The position numbers were made by a program, and so were the translations under genes. Positions 33,774 through 42,678 of a stretch of 64,000 bases of DNA are shown one piece after another. The DNA comes from Teretinema zuelzerae (lineage in GTDB: Bacteria; Spirochaetota; Spirochaetia; Treponematales; Treponemataceae): the NCBI RefSeq assembly GCF_021021555.1, contig NZ_JAINWA010000001.1, positions 992,001 through 1,056,000 on the forward strand, read 5' to 3'. How positions within the stretch are numbered: position 1 is the stretch's first letter; the number at the start of each line of letters is the position of its first letter. Under the pieces are notes generated by a model that worked only from the letters and a program-made list of their open reading frames with translations, did not search any database and was not told the DNA's origin.

Positions 33774-34316
33774 TTACTGCTTCCGCAAATACTGTTTTAC
33801 GATTAAGGAATAGAGGGAAATCTTGCGAACCTCTATCGCTATCGAGGTTTGAACCGGCCAGACGTCTTTCAGAACGAAGGTACGCCCGCCGCAGTCGATC
33901 CGGTGATCGGCGCTCGATCCGAGGGCCAGGACGATTCGCGGAACCGTCACGCCCAGATTGTCCAGTTCAAGCCAGCCGTCTCCCGAGCGGAACCGGCTCC
34001 CGTCTTCGGGCTCCGGCATTCCCGCCCCGTACGAAACGAAGCGGGTTTTATAAATATCGATCGAGCCGCCGCTTCCGAGCCGGCAAAAGTCGCGCACGCG
34101 GCCCTTATTGACCGAGTGCGTATACGAAATAACGAATTCAACCTCGCGCATCCCGGCGGAAAGATCCTCGAGGATCAGCACGGGGCCGGGCCGGGTGCGC
34201 GGACGGGCGCACAGGACCGGCGCAAGCGGGAGGAACAGAATCGCCCCCGCGGCGCCGGATAGTACCGCCGCGAAAAGGAAAAGGGCTGCGCCCTTGCGCC
34301 CCTTCCCCGCGATCAC
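33774..34316 (-). CDS. DUF1850 protein of the TRAP-TAXI cassette
   Basis: 180 aa. N-terminal hydrophobic segment (GAALFLFAAVLSGAAGAILFLPLAPVL interrupted only by small residues) anchors or exports it. The DUF1850 hallmark FVISYTHSVNKGRVRDFC is followed by YKTRFVSYGAGMPEP. DUF1850 genes are habitual neighbours of TAXI receptors and fused permeases; their role is unknown. It overlaps the receptor gene by 4 nt and ends 22 nt before the permease. Confidence 0.85.
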   Translation of the reverse strand: MIAGKGRKGAALFLFAAVLSGAAGAILFLPLAPVLCARPRTRPGPVLILEDLSAGMREVEFVISYTHSVNKGRVRDFCRLGSGGSIDIYKTRFVSYGAGMPEPEDGSRFRSGDGWLELDNLGVTVPRIVLALGSSADHRIDCGGRTFVLKDVWPVQTSIAIEVRKISLYSLIVKQYLRKQ

Positions 34317-35281
34317 TTGACGATAAGACCTTTTTCCTTAAAGTACTTCGCCGCGCCCGGGTGGAAGGGTACGGAAACGCCGGTAACCGCGTATTCCGCG
34401 CTCAGGTCCTTGCCCTTCGCGTGCGAGTTGGCAAGCTCTGCCTGGTTTTCGAAAAGCGCCTTAGTCAGATCGTAGACGGTTTTTTCGTCGAGCTTCGCGC
34501 TCACCGCAAGGGTCGCCTTCACGGCCACGGTCGTCACGTCGACGTCCATGCCCTTATAGGTGCCGGAGGGAATAACCTTCTCGGTGTAGTAGCCGTGGGC
34601 AGCCTTGATCGCTTCGGCGGCGGAGCCGTCAACGGGGATCAGCACGAGGCCGGCAGAAAGAGCGAGCTCCTGGAGAGCCGCGTTCGGAACGCCGGCGGTC
34701 ACGAAGCAGGCGTCGAGGGTTCCGTTCTGAAGCCCGTCGCTGGACTCCTTGAACGAAAGGTTTGATTTCTTGATGTCGTCGAATGAAAGTCCGTATCCGG
34801 CAAGGATCTGCTTCGCGTTGAATTCGACTCCCGATCCCGCGTCTCCGACGGAAACGCGTTTACCCTTCATGTCCGCGACAGAGGCGATTCCGCTGGACTT
34901 CGAAGCGGCGATCTGGATGACTTCGGGATACAGGGTTCCCAGGGTGCTCAGGTTCTCGAGCTTCTGGCCGTCGAACATATCGGTTCCGTTGAAGGCGTAA
35001 TCCATTACGTCGTTCTGAACGATTCCGAATTCGGCTTCGCCCTTGCTGATCAAGCGGAGATTTTCCGCAGACGCTCCGGTCGACTGGGCGGTTACGTTCA
35101 TGCCCTCGACCTTCGTGTTCCAGATATTGGCGATCGCTCCGCCGAACGGATAGTAGGTTCCGCCGGTGCCGCCGGTAGCTAAAATGAAATTCTTGTTCGC
35201 AGGCTTTGCGCAACCCGCAAAAACTCCGACGAGCGCGGCCGCGGCAACCATCGCCGCGACAAAAGCCGTTCCTCTTTTCAT
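34313..35281 (-). CDS. TAXI-family TRAP substrate-binding lipoprotein
   Basis: 322 aa. The lipobox VGVFAGC predicts an N-terminal lipoprotein. The family signature LATGGTGGTYYPFGGAIANIWN opens the mature protein, and AQSTGASAENLRLISKGEAEFGIVQND continues the TAXI fold. Known TAXI ligands include glutamate and other carboxylates, so an organic acid is likely but unproven. GAGGAGG precedes the ATG. It is the first gene of the five-gene operon TAXI, DUF1850, permease, DUF3820, HAD. Confidence 0.92.
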   Translation of the reverse strand: MKRGTAFVAAMVAAAALVGVFAGCAKPANKNFILATGGTGGTYYPFGGAIANIWNTKVEGMNVTAQSTGASAENLRLISKGEAEFGIVQNDVMDYAFNGTDMFDGQKLENLSTLGTLYPEVIQIAASKSSGIASVADMKGKRVSVGDAGSGVEFNAKQILAGYGLSFDDIKKSNLSFKESSDGLQNGTLDACFVTAGVPNAALQELALSAGLVLIPVDGSAAEAIKAAHGYYTEKVIPSGTYKGMDVDVTTVAVKATLAVSAKLDEKTVYDLTKALFENQAELANSHAKGKDLSAEYAVTGVSVPFHPGAAKYFKEKGLIVK

Positions 35282-35478
35282 ATAATCCTCCTCTTACACT
35301 GATGCAGTCTCACTGTACCATTCTTGAACCGCTTTTGTACACCAGAAATCGAGGCAGAACGTCCCTGCCGGGGCGAAGGTCCATGCTCGGAGCCCCCTCG
35401 AAGGCGTCGAAAAGAGGGGCGGCTTCTTTTTACCCATGCGTTTCCGCGGTATAGTCGTAGCGTAAGGGAGAACCGCGT

Positions 35479-36036
35479 ATGAACGAACCGCTTGCGAATT
35501 CCGCGTCGATAGAGAAAGAACTAGAAAAAGCGTTGGCCGAACTGTTCGAGGCCGCGAAGGGAAAACCGGGACAGGTGCTGATAGTCGGGTGCAGCACCAG
35601 CGAGGTGCTCGGCAAAAAGATCGGGACCGCCGGCAGCGCGGAAACCGCCGGGGCGCTCTGGAAGGCGATCGATCGATTCTGCCGCAAAAAAAAGCTCCGC
35701 GCCGCCGTTCAGTGCTGCGAGCATTTGAACCGCGCCCTCGTAGTGGACCGCGCGCTCCTGGAAGAAAAGGGCTGGCAGGAAGTGTTCGCCGTTCCCCGTC
35801 CGACCGCCGGAGGAGCCCTTGCGGCTGCCGCGTGGAAGGGAATGAAAGACCCGGCGCTCGCGGAGACTATCCAGGCGGACATGGGCCTCGACATCGGCTC
35901 GACACTCATCGGTATGCACCTCAAGCGCGTCGCCGTTCCGGTCAGGCTCGAAACCCGGAAAATCGGAGAAGCTCCGATTACCGCCGCGCGCACGAGGCCT
36001 CCCTACACCGGCGGTCCCCGCGCGGTATATAACTAG
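35479..36036 (+). CDS. ywlG: YwlG/UPF0340 (TIGR01440) family protein
   Basis: 185 aa. Conserved stretches VLIVGCSTSEVLGKKIGT, QCCEHLNRALVVDRA, VPRPTAGGALAAAAWKG and DIGSTLIGMHLKRVAVPVR match the UPF0340 family found across Firmicutes and spirochaetes. No enzymatic role is established. AAGGGAG precedes ATG 35479, with a TATAGT -10 at 35450-35455. The stop overlaps the convergent GH2 stop at the palindrome CTAG (36033-36036). Confidence 0.88.
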   Translation: MNEPLANSASIEKELEKALAELFEAAKGKPGQVLIVGCSTSEVLGKKIGTAGSAETAGALWKAIDRFCRKKKLRAAVQCCEHLNRALVVDRALLEEKGWQEVFAVPRPTAGGALAAAAWKGMKDPALAETIQADMGLDIGSTLIGMHLKRVAVPVRLETRKIGEAPITAARTRPPYTGGPRAVYN

Positions 36037-37763
36037 CGGGCCGGGGAGTCCTGGCCGGGATAGGCAAGACTCGCGTTGACCGAGCGCAGGAACGAGGGTT
36101 CTATCTTGACGACCGCGCGGTCGCAGGTAACGAGACCGTTGATTTCTTCTTCCACGTCGCTCAGCTGGGTGTACACCGTCGCGGAAAGACCTTCCGGAAT
36201 GAGAGGCGCGACTACGTCCTCTACCAGTTTCTTGTAGCCGGCGGCGAGAGACTCGGCGGTTTTGAACACCTTGTAGCCGAATTCCTTTTTCTCGTCGTAC
36301 ACGTGGCCGGGAACCCGCAGGGAATAGCCGCCGAATTCGGATAGCACCACGGCTCGCGTTTCGCCCTTGGGAACCTTCGGTTTTGTGTAATAGATATGGA
36401 GGCTCTTCAGGTCGCTCGAATCGGGGCCCTGATCGTGCCAGCCGCTCACCGAATCGATGATCCGGCTCGAATCCAAACCCTTGAGAACTTCAGTCAGGCG
36501 GCGGCTGTCGAACTGGCCCCACCCCTCGTTGAACAAAACCCAGACGGCGAGCGAGGCGGAGTTCCCGAGGTGGCGAACGGTTTCGGCCATCTCGCTCTCG
36601 AACTCCAGCCGGCCGGCAGCGTCGGTTCGTTCCATGAATCGATGGTTTTTATCGTTGAATCGGAAGCCCAGAAACGGCAAAAGGGCGATTTTGAGGAAGC
36701 GGTAAGGACCGCCTCCGCACACGAAGTCCTGCCACACCAAAAGGCCGAGGCGGTCGCAGTGCCAATACCAGCGCTGGCTTTCGATCTTGATGTGCTTGCG
36801 CAGCATGTTGAAGCCCATCTCCTTCGCCAGGGCGAGCTCGCGGACTATCGCCGCGTCGTCCGGAGGAGTCAGCAGGCCCTCGCTCCAGTATCCCTGATCC
36901 AGCAAGCCCCGGTGGAAGTACGGCCGGTTGTTGAGAAAGAGGCGGCGATGCGTTCCGTCGCTCTCGACGGAAAATTTGCGCATGCCGAACCAGGAGCCCA
37001 CGTAGTCTCCCGGAGTGGAAACGGCCAGGCGATAGAGCTTGGGATTTTCAGGCGACCAGAGTTCGAACTCCGGAAGCTGAAGAACCGCCTTCGCGAAGCC
37101 GCCGGAAACGTTTAAAGACGCCTCGGCGACGATCTCGGAGCCGTCCATGACCTTCACGCGCGCGGTCGAGGCGGCGGTGCGGAAGCTCGCCGAGACGGTA
37201 CCCGCGTCGATGTCCGGCACAATGGAAAGATCCCGAATGTAGTCGAGGGAGACGCTTTCCATCCAGACCGTCTGCCAGATGCCGGACTGGGGCGTATACC
37301 AGATGCCGCCGCGCTTGAGCTTTTGCTTGCCGCGCGCTTGTACGCCGCCGTCAGTCGGATCGGTCGCGTCGAGCTCGAGAACGTTTTCGCCTTCTTTCAA
37401 GGCTGACGTAATATCGAAGAAAAACGGGAGAAAACCGCCCCGATGCTGGCCTACAGGAACACCGTTGAGTCTGCAACGGCATTCGTAATCGACGGCGCCG
37501 AAATGGAGAAACACCCGGTCGCAGACGAAATCCGGCGGCAGTACGAAGGTTCGTCTGTAATGGAGTTCTTCGTCGTCCTGTAAAATGAAATTTCCTAATC
37601 CGCTCGCCCTGGATTCCGGAGAAAAGGGAACGACGATCCGGTCGGAGAAGGCATAGGAAGCGCCCTTTTTGCCGCGCGAAAAATCCCACAGGCCGTTCAA
37701 ATTGAAATAACTGTCTCGTTCAAGATAGGGCCTCGGATATTCAGTATGAACAGTCGTATGCAT
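36033..37763 (-). CDS. Glycoside hydrolase family 2 (beta-galactosidase/glucuronidase-like)
   Basis: 576 aa, shorter than LacZ and without obvious signal peptide, so probably cytoplasmic. Sugar-binding N-terminal domain (YFNLNGLWDFSRGK), immunoglobulin-like middle and TIM barrel are recognisable. The acid/base lies in WVLFNEGWGQFD and the nucleophile in VVLSEFGGYS. ATG 37763 is chosen since GGAG precedes it and GH2 homology begins at EYPRPYLERDSYFNLNG; the long upstream open frame is antisense to the GH51 gene. It is divergent from two GH51 genes, pointing to hemicellulose side-chain breakdown. Specificity is not assignable. Confidence 0.88.
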   Translation of the reverse strand: MHTTVHTEYPRPYLERDSYFNLNGLWDFSRGKKGASYAFSDRIVVPFSPESRASGLGNFILQDDEELHYRRTFVLPPDFVCDRVFLHFGAVDYECRCRLNGVPVGQHRGGFLPFFFDITSALKEGENVLELDATDPTDGGVQARGKQKLKRGGIWYTPQSGIWQTVWMESVSLDYIRDLSIVPDIDAGTVSASFRTAASTARVKVMDGSEIVAEASLNVSGGFAKAVLQLPEFELWSPENPKLYRLAVSTPGDYVGSWFGMRKFSVESDGTHRRLFLNNRPYFHRGLLDQGYWSEGLLTPPDDAAIVRELALAKEMGFNMLRKHIKIESQRWYWHCDRLGLLVWQDFVCGGGPYRFLKIALLPFLGFRFNDKNHRFMERTDAAGRLEFESEMAETVRHLGNSASLAVWVLFNEGWGQFDSRRLTEVLKGLDSSRIIDSVSGWHDQGPDSSDLKSLHIYYTKPKVPKGETRAVVLSEFGGYSLRVPGHVYDEKKEFGYKVFKTAESLAAGYKKLVEDVVAPLIPEGLSATVYTQLSDVEEEINGLVTCDRAVVKIEPSFLRSVNASLAYPGQDSPAR

Positions 37764-37867
37764 CGTTTCTCCGCCGTCGTGGTTTCTGGTGCCGTATTCT
37801 ATCCCGATTTTCAGGTCATGGTCATCCCCGCCGGAAAAAAACGTATAAAATTCACGATACATACCAA

Positions 37868-37881
37868 ATAAACCGGTTACA
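37868..37881. promoter_or_regulatory. Dyad between GH2 and GH51, possible LacI-type operator
   Basis: The perfect core AACCGGTT (37871-37878) with C/G centre lies just upstream of the GH51 -35 and within the divergent GH2 upstream region. The site is short, so the call is tentative. Confidence 0.3.
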
Positions 37882-37886
37882 AAGCA

Positions 37887-37915
37887 TTGCGTGTACGAAA
37901 ATGATGGGGTATACT
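37887..37915 (+). promoter_or_regulatory. Promoter of the GH51 operon, near-leaderless
   Basis: TTGCGT (37887-37892), 17-bp spacer, TATACT (37910-37915). Only 10 nt separate the -10 from ATG 37926 and there is no Shine-Dalgarno, so the 5' leader is expected to be about 3-4 nt. Confidence 0.65.
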
Positions 37916-37925
37916 CAGCACTGTT

Positions 37926-39455
37926 ATGAAAAACTTGATTACAATCAACACCCGGACGCCGGGTCCAGTCATTGAGCGGGATGTCTACGGACATTTCTCG
38001 GAGCATCTCGGTCGCTGTATTTACGGCGGACTGTGGGTCGGGCCCGATTCGGATATTCCCAATATCAACGGATACCGCAAGGACGTGGTGGAAGCCCTGA
38101 AGAAGATGGGCATCCCCAATCTCCGGTGGCCGGGCGGCTGCTTCGCCGACGAATACCACTGGAAGGACGGCATCGGACCGAAGGAAGAGCGGAAGCGCAT
38201 GGTGAACACCCACTGGGGCGGGGTCGTGGAGGATAACACCTTCGGCACCCACGAGTTCATGGATTTGTGCGAACTGCTGGACTGCAAGGCCTATGTCTGC
38301 GGAAACGTCGGAAGCGGAAGCATTCAGGAAATGCAGGAATGGGTGGAATACATCACCTGCCCCGGAGACACCCCGATGGCGCGACTGCGCGCGAAGAACG
38401 GCAGAAAAGAACCGTGGAAGCTCCCCTACTTCGGCGTGGGAAACGAGAACTGGGGCTGCGGCGGAAACATGAAGCCCGAATATTACGCGGATCTGTATCG
38501 CCGGTATCAAACCTATGTGCGCAAATACGGACCGGATAAAATCTTCAAGATAGCCGGAGGGCCGAACGTCGCGGACTACCGCTGGACGGAAGTCCTGATG
38601 CGCGAGGCCGGCCCCCTCATGGACGGGCTGAGTTTGCACAACTACTGCTTCGAGGAACGCTGGGAAAACAAAAAGTCCGCGACGGACTTCGACAGGACCG
38701 GCTGGTTCAAGACGCTGAGAAACGCCTACCGCATGGACGAGCTCATCGCCGAGCACTCGAAAATCATGGACCGCTACGACCCGGACAAGCGGGTCGCCCT
38801 GGTCGTGGACGAATGGGGATGCTGGCACGAAGCGGAGCCGGGAACGAACCCCGGATTCCTCTATCAGCAGAACACCGTCCGGGACGCCCTGGTCGCCGGC
38901 ATTACGCTCAATATTTTCAACAACCGCGCCGACCGGGTGCGCATCGCGAATCTCGCGCAGCTGGCGAACGTGCTCCAGTCCCCGATTCTCACCGAGGGCG
39001 CGAAGATGGTGCTGACCCCCACCTGGCATGTGCTGGAAATGTACAAGGGCCACCAGGGGGCGAAGCTCCTTTCGACCGCGGTCTGCACGGACTTCTACTA
39101 CGAGGAAAACGGGATGGTTTCGGGACTCGCGGAACGCGGCGGACTCCCGATCGGAACCGGAATCCCGGCCCTCAACGCCTCGGCGTCCGTCTCCGATTCG
39201 GGCGCGTACACGGTAACCCTGTGCAACGCCGACCCCGAGGAGTCGAAATCCGTCTCGCTGAGGTTCGACGGCCTCGCATCCCTGCCGAAAACCATTACCG
39301 CCCGCTGCCTCGAAGGGGCGGATATGAATTCGATGAACACCTTCGAAGATCCGGACAGAGTGCAGGCCAGGGCCTTCGCGCTGCCGGCCGCGAAGGGAAA
39401 CGAACTTGCGCTTGAACTGCCCGCACGGTCGGTGCTCGCGATAACTCTGGGCTGA
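37926..39455 (+). CDS. GH51 alpha-L-arabinofuranosidase (1)
   Basis: 509-aa retaining arabinofuranosidase removing L-arabinose from arabinan or arabinoxylan oligosaccharides. Acid/base Glu174 lies in FGVGNENWG and nucleophile Glu296 in [25 protein letters not shown] and [14 protein letters not shown] are family landmarks. No signal peptide, so it acts in the cytoplasm on imported oligosaccharides. It is followed after 23 nt by a second GH51 gene and then an AraC-type regulator, forming one operon. Confidence 0.93.
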   Translation: MKNLITINTRTPGPVIERDVYGHFSEHLGRCIYGGLWVGPDSDIPNINGYRKDVVEALKKMGIPNLRWPGGCFADEYHWKDGIGPKEERKRMVNTHWGGVVEDNTFGTHEFMDLCELLDCKAYVCGNVGSGSIQEMQEWVEYITCPGDTPMARLRAKNGRKEPWKLPYFGVGNENWGCGGNMKPEYYADLYRRYQTYVRKYGPDKIFKIAGGPNVADYRWTEVLMREAGPLMDGLSLHNYCFEERWENKKSATDFDRTGWFKTLRNAYRMDELIAEHSKIMDRYDPDKRVALVVDEWGCWHEAEPGTNPGFLYQQNTVRDALVAGITLNIFNNRADRVRIANLAQLANVLQSPILTEGAKMVLTPTWHVLEMYKGHQGAKLLSTAVCTDFYYEENGMVSGLAERGGLPIGTGIPALNASASVSDSGAYTVTLCNADPEESKSVSLRFDGLASLPKTITARCLEGADMNSMNTFEDPDRVQARAFALPAAKGNELALELPARSVLAITLG

Positions 39456-39478
39456 GAGCCCTCCGGAGGTTTTACATC

Positions 39479-40984
39479 ATGGATACAGTGAGAATCAGCA
39501 TCGAACCGGATTTTACGCTCGCGAAGGTGGACGAGAGGCTTTTCAGTTCCTTCATCGAACATCTGGGGCGGGCCGTCTACGACGGCATTTACGAACCCGG
39601 GCATCCCGAGGCCGACGAGCAGGGATTCCGGAAAGACGTCATCGCCCTGGTCAAGGATCTGCAGGTGCCGCTGGTGCGCTACCCGGGAGGAAACTTTCTT
39701 TCCGGCTACGAGTGGACCGACGGCATCGGACCGCGGGATCAGCGCCCGTCGCGCCTCGACCTCGCCTGGCGGACGATCGAGCCGAACCTCGTCGGCATAG
39801 ACGAATTCTACGACTGGTCGAAAAAGGCCGGCACCGGAATCATGGGCGCGGTCAACATGGGAACCGGAAGCCCGAAGGACGCGGGAAACCTGCTCGAATA
39901 CTGCAACTTCCCCAAAGGCACGTATTGGAGCGACCTGCGCCGGAAAAACGGGCACGAGACTCCCTACGGCATTAAAACCTGGTGCATCGGAAACGAAATG
40001 GACGGCCCCTGGCAGATCTGCCACCTCGACGCGGCGGACTACGGCAAAAAGGCGAGAGAAACCGCGAAGATCATGAAGTGGATCGACAACGGAATCGAGC
40101 TGGTCGCGTGCGGAAGCTCCACCTCGAAAATGCCGACCTTCCCCGAATGGGACCGCGTGGTGCTCGAGCATACCTACGACCACGTCGACTATATTTCGCT
40201 CCATCGCTACTACGAAAACATGGGCAACGAAGACGACTTCCTCTCCTCCTTCGCTGACATGGACTCCTTCATTAAAACGGTGAGCGCGACCGCCGACTAC
40301 GTGAAGGCGCTGAAGCGGAGCAAAAAGACGATGAATCTGTCCTTCGACGAATGGAACGTCTGGTACCAGCAGAAGATCCAGCTCAGGGACTGGGAGACCG
40401 CTCCGGAAATTCTGGAAGACCGGTACAGTCTGCTCGACGCTCTAGTCGTAGGCGGACTCGGAATCAGCCTGCTGAACAACGCGGACCGGGTGAAGATCGC
40501 CTGCCTCGCGCAGCTCGTGAACGTCATCGCGCCCATTTTTACGAAAAAGGGCGGAGCGGCGATCAAACAGGCGAGCTACCACCCGTTCCGGGACATCTCG
40601 GTGTACGGAAGGGGAACGGTGCTCACGCCGGTCGTGCGCGGCCCGAAGCGGGAAACCTGCTGGGGAGACGCGCCGGAAGTCGCTGTTTCCGTGGTGTATA
40701 ACGAAGAAGAAAACATGCTGACCGTGTTCGCCATGAACTCGAACCGGGCGGAGGGCAGAAAAGTCGAGCTGGATCTGAGGTCATTCGAATCGCCGCGCAT
40801 GACGTTCCGCACAGAACTTTCAGGGCCGGATCTGCATGTTATCAACACCTTCGAAAATCCGCATGCCGTTGAGCCCAAAGGCCTGGATCTTACGCAGCCT
40901 GACGGCGGAAAAGCATCCATAACGCTTTCCCCCGCGTCGTGGAACGTCATCCGCTTCTCGGTCTCCCCCGAGGGAAGCCGCTGA
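39479..40984 (+). CDS. GH51 alpha-L-arabinofuranosidase (2)
   Basis: 501-aa GH51 paralogue. Acid/base Glu173 is in WCIGNEMDGPW and nucleophile Glu291 in LSFDEWNVWYQ. The flanking FIEHLGRAVYDGIYEPG and VRYPGGNFLSGYEWTDGIGP belong to the classical bacterial AbfA-like branch. The first GH51 diverges at both active-site contexts, so the two probably split linkages or substrates. GGAGG precedes ATG. It is cytoplasmic by lack of a signal. Confidence 0.93.
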   Translation: MDTVRISIEPDFTLAKVDERLFSSFIEHLGRAVYDGIYEPGHPEADEQGFRKDVIALVKDLQVPLVRYPGGNFLSGYEWTDGIGPRDQRPSRLDLAWRTIEPNLVGIDEFYDWSKKAGTGIMGAVNMGTGSPKDAGNLLEYCNFPKGTYWSDLRRKNGHETPYGIKTWCIGNEMDGPWQICHLDAADYGKKARETAKIMKWIDNGIELVACGSSTSKMPTFPEWDRVVLEHTYDHVDYISLHRYYENMGNEDDFLSSFADMDSFIKTVSATADYVKALKRSKKTMNLSFDEWNVWYQQKIQLRDWETAPEILEDRYSLLDALVVGGLGISLLNNADRVKIACLAQLVNVIAPIFTKKGGAAIKQASYHPFRDISVYGRGTVLTPVVRGPKRETCWGDAPEVAVSVVYNEEENMLTVFAMNSNRAEGRKVELDLRSFESPRMTFRTELSGPDLHVINTFENPHAVEPKGLDLTQPDGGKASITLSPASWNVIRFSVSPEGSR

Positions 40985-40991
40985 CCAGCGC

Positions 40992-41849
40992 ATGAAGCGA
41001 TTCAGTTTCCCCGGCCTTCGGAATATACGGGCCGGGGACTGCGGATGCGCCATGCTGCATCCCGGATGGAAGCATATGAGCCGATGCCTCTCGCGGGATT
41101 CGGTGTTCATCCTCGGCAGGAAGAACGCCGCGCCCCTTGTGATAGGCGAAGAAACAGCGGAGATACGTCCCGGACGGGTTCTGATTCTCCCGGCCGGGAT
41201 TCCCCACCGCGGACTGGCCGGGATACAGGAGCCGGTGTCCTATTACTGGATGCACTTTCGCCTCCCCTGCCAGCCCCTGCCGATTCCGGAGGCGGAACCG
41301 GAACGCAGCGCCTTCCCGCTCGCTCCGGACGGAGTCGTCCTTCCCCTTTATGTTGATCTTTCCGAACCGCTGCTTGTGTCCCGTTTATTCCGCGAGCTTT
41401 TGCAGGAACGCAGGCAGCATCGAACGGAATCGCTTGCGGCCGACCTTCTGTGCGCGGGAATCCTCCTCAAGGCCGCCCGGCTTTCAGATGACCGCGCCGC
41501 CGTAGACGGAAAGAGAATTCCGGAAATTTTATTGATGGTGGAGGACGAGCTTTCCAACCCGGATCTGTCGGTGAAATATATCGCTGTCAGGGCGGGATTG
41601 AACGAGGATTATCTTGGAAGGATATTCAGGGAAGCGACGGGCGGCCCGCTGGGCCGGTACATCATAACGAGACGGGTCGAACTCGCGGCGAACCGACTGA
41701 GGGACACCCACTGCGCCCAGGAGCAAATCGCCCGCGGCTGCGGCTTTTCATCCATGCGCCAGTTCCGCCACCACTTCAAGGAAGTCGCCGGAACCAGCCC
41801 CGGCCTCTATCGCCGCCAAAGCCAGCTCATCGAAACAAACACGCTGTAG
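40992..41849 (+). CDS. AraC-family transcriptional regulator
   Basis: 285 aa. The N-terminal cupin-like sensor (GKNAAPLVIGEET-type strand pattern, RPGRVLILPAGIPHRGLAG) is followed by a C-terminal pair of HTHs (VKYIAVRAGLNEDYLGRIFREATGGPLGRYI, then QEQIARGCGFSSMRQFRHHFKEVAGTSPGLYRR broken over two helices). It starts 7 nt after the second GH51 and probably controls the arabinofuranosidase genes in response to a pentose. An array of short tandem repeats begins directly behind it. Confidence 0.9.
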   Translation: MKRFSFPGLRNIRAGDCGCAMLHPGWKHMSRCLSRDSVFILGRKNAAPLVIGEETAEIRPGRVLILPAGIPHRGLAGIQEPVSYYWMHFRLPCQPLPIPEAEPERSAFPLAPDGVVLPLYVDLSEPLLVSRLFRELLQERRQHRTESLAADLLCAGILLKAARLSDDRAAVDGKRIPEILLMVEDELSNPDLSVKYIAVRAGLNEDYLGRIFREATGGPLGRYIITRRVELAANRLRDTHCAQEQIARGCGFSSMRQFRHHFKEVAGTSPGLYRRQSQLIETNTL

Positions 41850-41852
41850 CTT

Positions 41853-42386
41853 AAGCCGCCTGCCAGGCGCGCTTACCGCCAGCCAACACGCTTACCGCCA
41901 GCCAACACGCTTACCGCCAGCCAACACGCATACCGCCAGCGCGGCACGCTTACCGCCAGCCGGGCACGCATACCGCCAGCGCGGCACGCTTACCGCCAGC
42001 CGGGCACGCATACCGCCGGCCAGGCACGCTTACCGCCAGCGCGGCGCGCTCACCGCCAGCGCGGCACGCTTACCGCCAGCGCAGCGCGCTTACCGCCAGC
42101 GCAGCGCGCTTACCGCCAGCGCAGCACGCTTACCGCCAGCCAACACGCATACCGCCAGCCGACACGCATACCGTCAGCCGACACGCTTACCGCCAGCCGA
42201 CACGCATACCGCCAGCGCGGCACGCTTACCGCCAGCGAGGCACGCTTACCGCCAGCCGACACGCTTACCGCCAGCAGGGCGCGCTTACCGCCAGCCGAGG
42301 CACGCTTACCGCCAGCGCAGCGCGCTTACCGCCAGCGCAGTACGCATACCGCCAGCCGGGCGCGCTTACCGCCGGCCGGGCGCGCG
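41853..42386. repeat. Intergenic minisatellite, about 26 units of 19-20 bp
   Basis: The constant part is CGC(T/A)TACCGCCAGC, repeated 26 times from about 41870 to 42375, with a degenerate unit before the first. Between constant parts come 4-6 variable bases (CAACA, CGACA, GCGGCA, CGGGCA, GCAGCG, GAGGCA and others), giving periods of 19, 20 and once 21 bp. A T/A toggle at the fourth base of the unit divides units into two types. The mixed period prevents a conserved reading frame. It fills the whole gap between the convergent AraC gene and the small membrane-protein gene. Confidence 0.95.
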
Positions 42387-42387
42387 G

Positions 42388-42663
42388 TTAGTCTGCCTGC
42401 GAGTCTTGATCGGCGGGAGAGGCGTCCGCTGCGGCGGATATGTCGGCGGCTTCGTCGCGGACGCGATCCGAATGAACCTTCCGCCAGCCCATCCAGCACA
42501 CGAGCAGGGCGACTATGGCGCCGTTTCCCACAGTGCGGATCGATTCTTCAGAAGCGAATCCAAGCTCGGTCGCGATGAAGCCGTAGCCGATCATCACCGC
42601 TCCGCTGAGGAACACTCCGGCGAGCAGCAGTTTTTCCGTCAGTTTCGACTGTTCTTTCGTCAT
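42388..42663 (-). CDS. Small two-helix membrane protein, function unknown
   Basis: 91 aa. Two hydrophobic segments (LLLAGVFLSGAVMIGYGFIA and NGAIVALLVCWMGW) are followed by a polar, acidic C-terminus (DEAADISAAADASPADQDSQAD). GGGGGA lies 8 nt before the ATG. It begins 15 nt after the alpha-galactosidase stop on the same strand, so it is likely in that transcript. Its stop abuts the tandem repeat array. I do not recognise the family. Confidence 0.6.
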   Translation of the reverse strand: MTKEQSKLTEKLLLAGVFLSGAVMIGYGFIATELGFASEESIRTVGNGAIVALLVCWMGWRKVHSDRVRDEAADISAAADASPADQDSQAD

Positions 42664-42678
42664 TGATCGAATCCCCCG

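Noticed and set aside
32702-34111. 469-codon plus-strand open frame
   Set aside because: Antisense to the TRAP permease and DUF1850 genes; charged, low-complexity translation without recognisable fold.
37764-39053. 430-residue N-terminal extension of the GH2 protein
   Set aside because: It is antisense to the first GH51 gene and the divergent promoter. GH2 homology and a ribosome site begin at 37763.
41853-42386. Tandem repeats as a CRISPR array
   Set aside because: Period is only 19-21 bp with a 4-6 bp variable part. CRISPR needs longer repeats and unique spacers of about 25-45 bp, and there is no cas gene in the window.
41853-42386. Repeat unit GCTGGCGG as a Chi-like recombination sequence
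   Set aside because: It differs from E. coli Chi (GCTGGTGG) by one base, but nothing is known of Chi in this organism and the array is confined to one site, unlike Chi.
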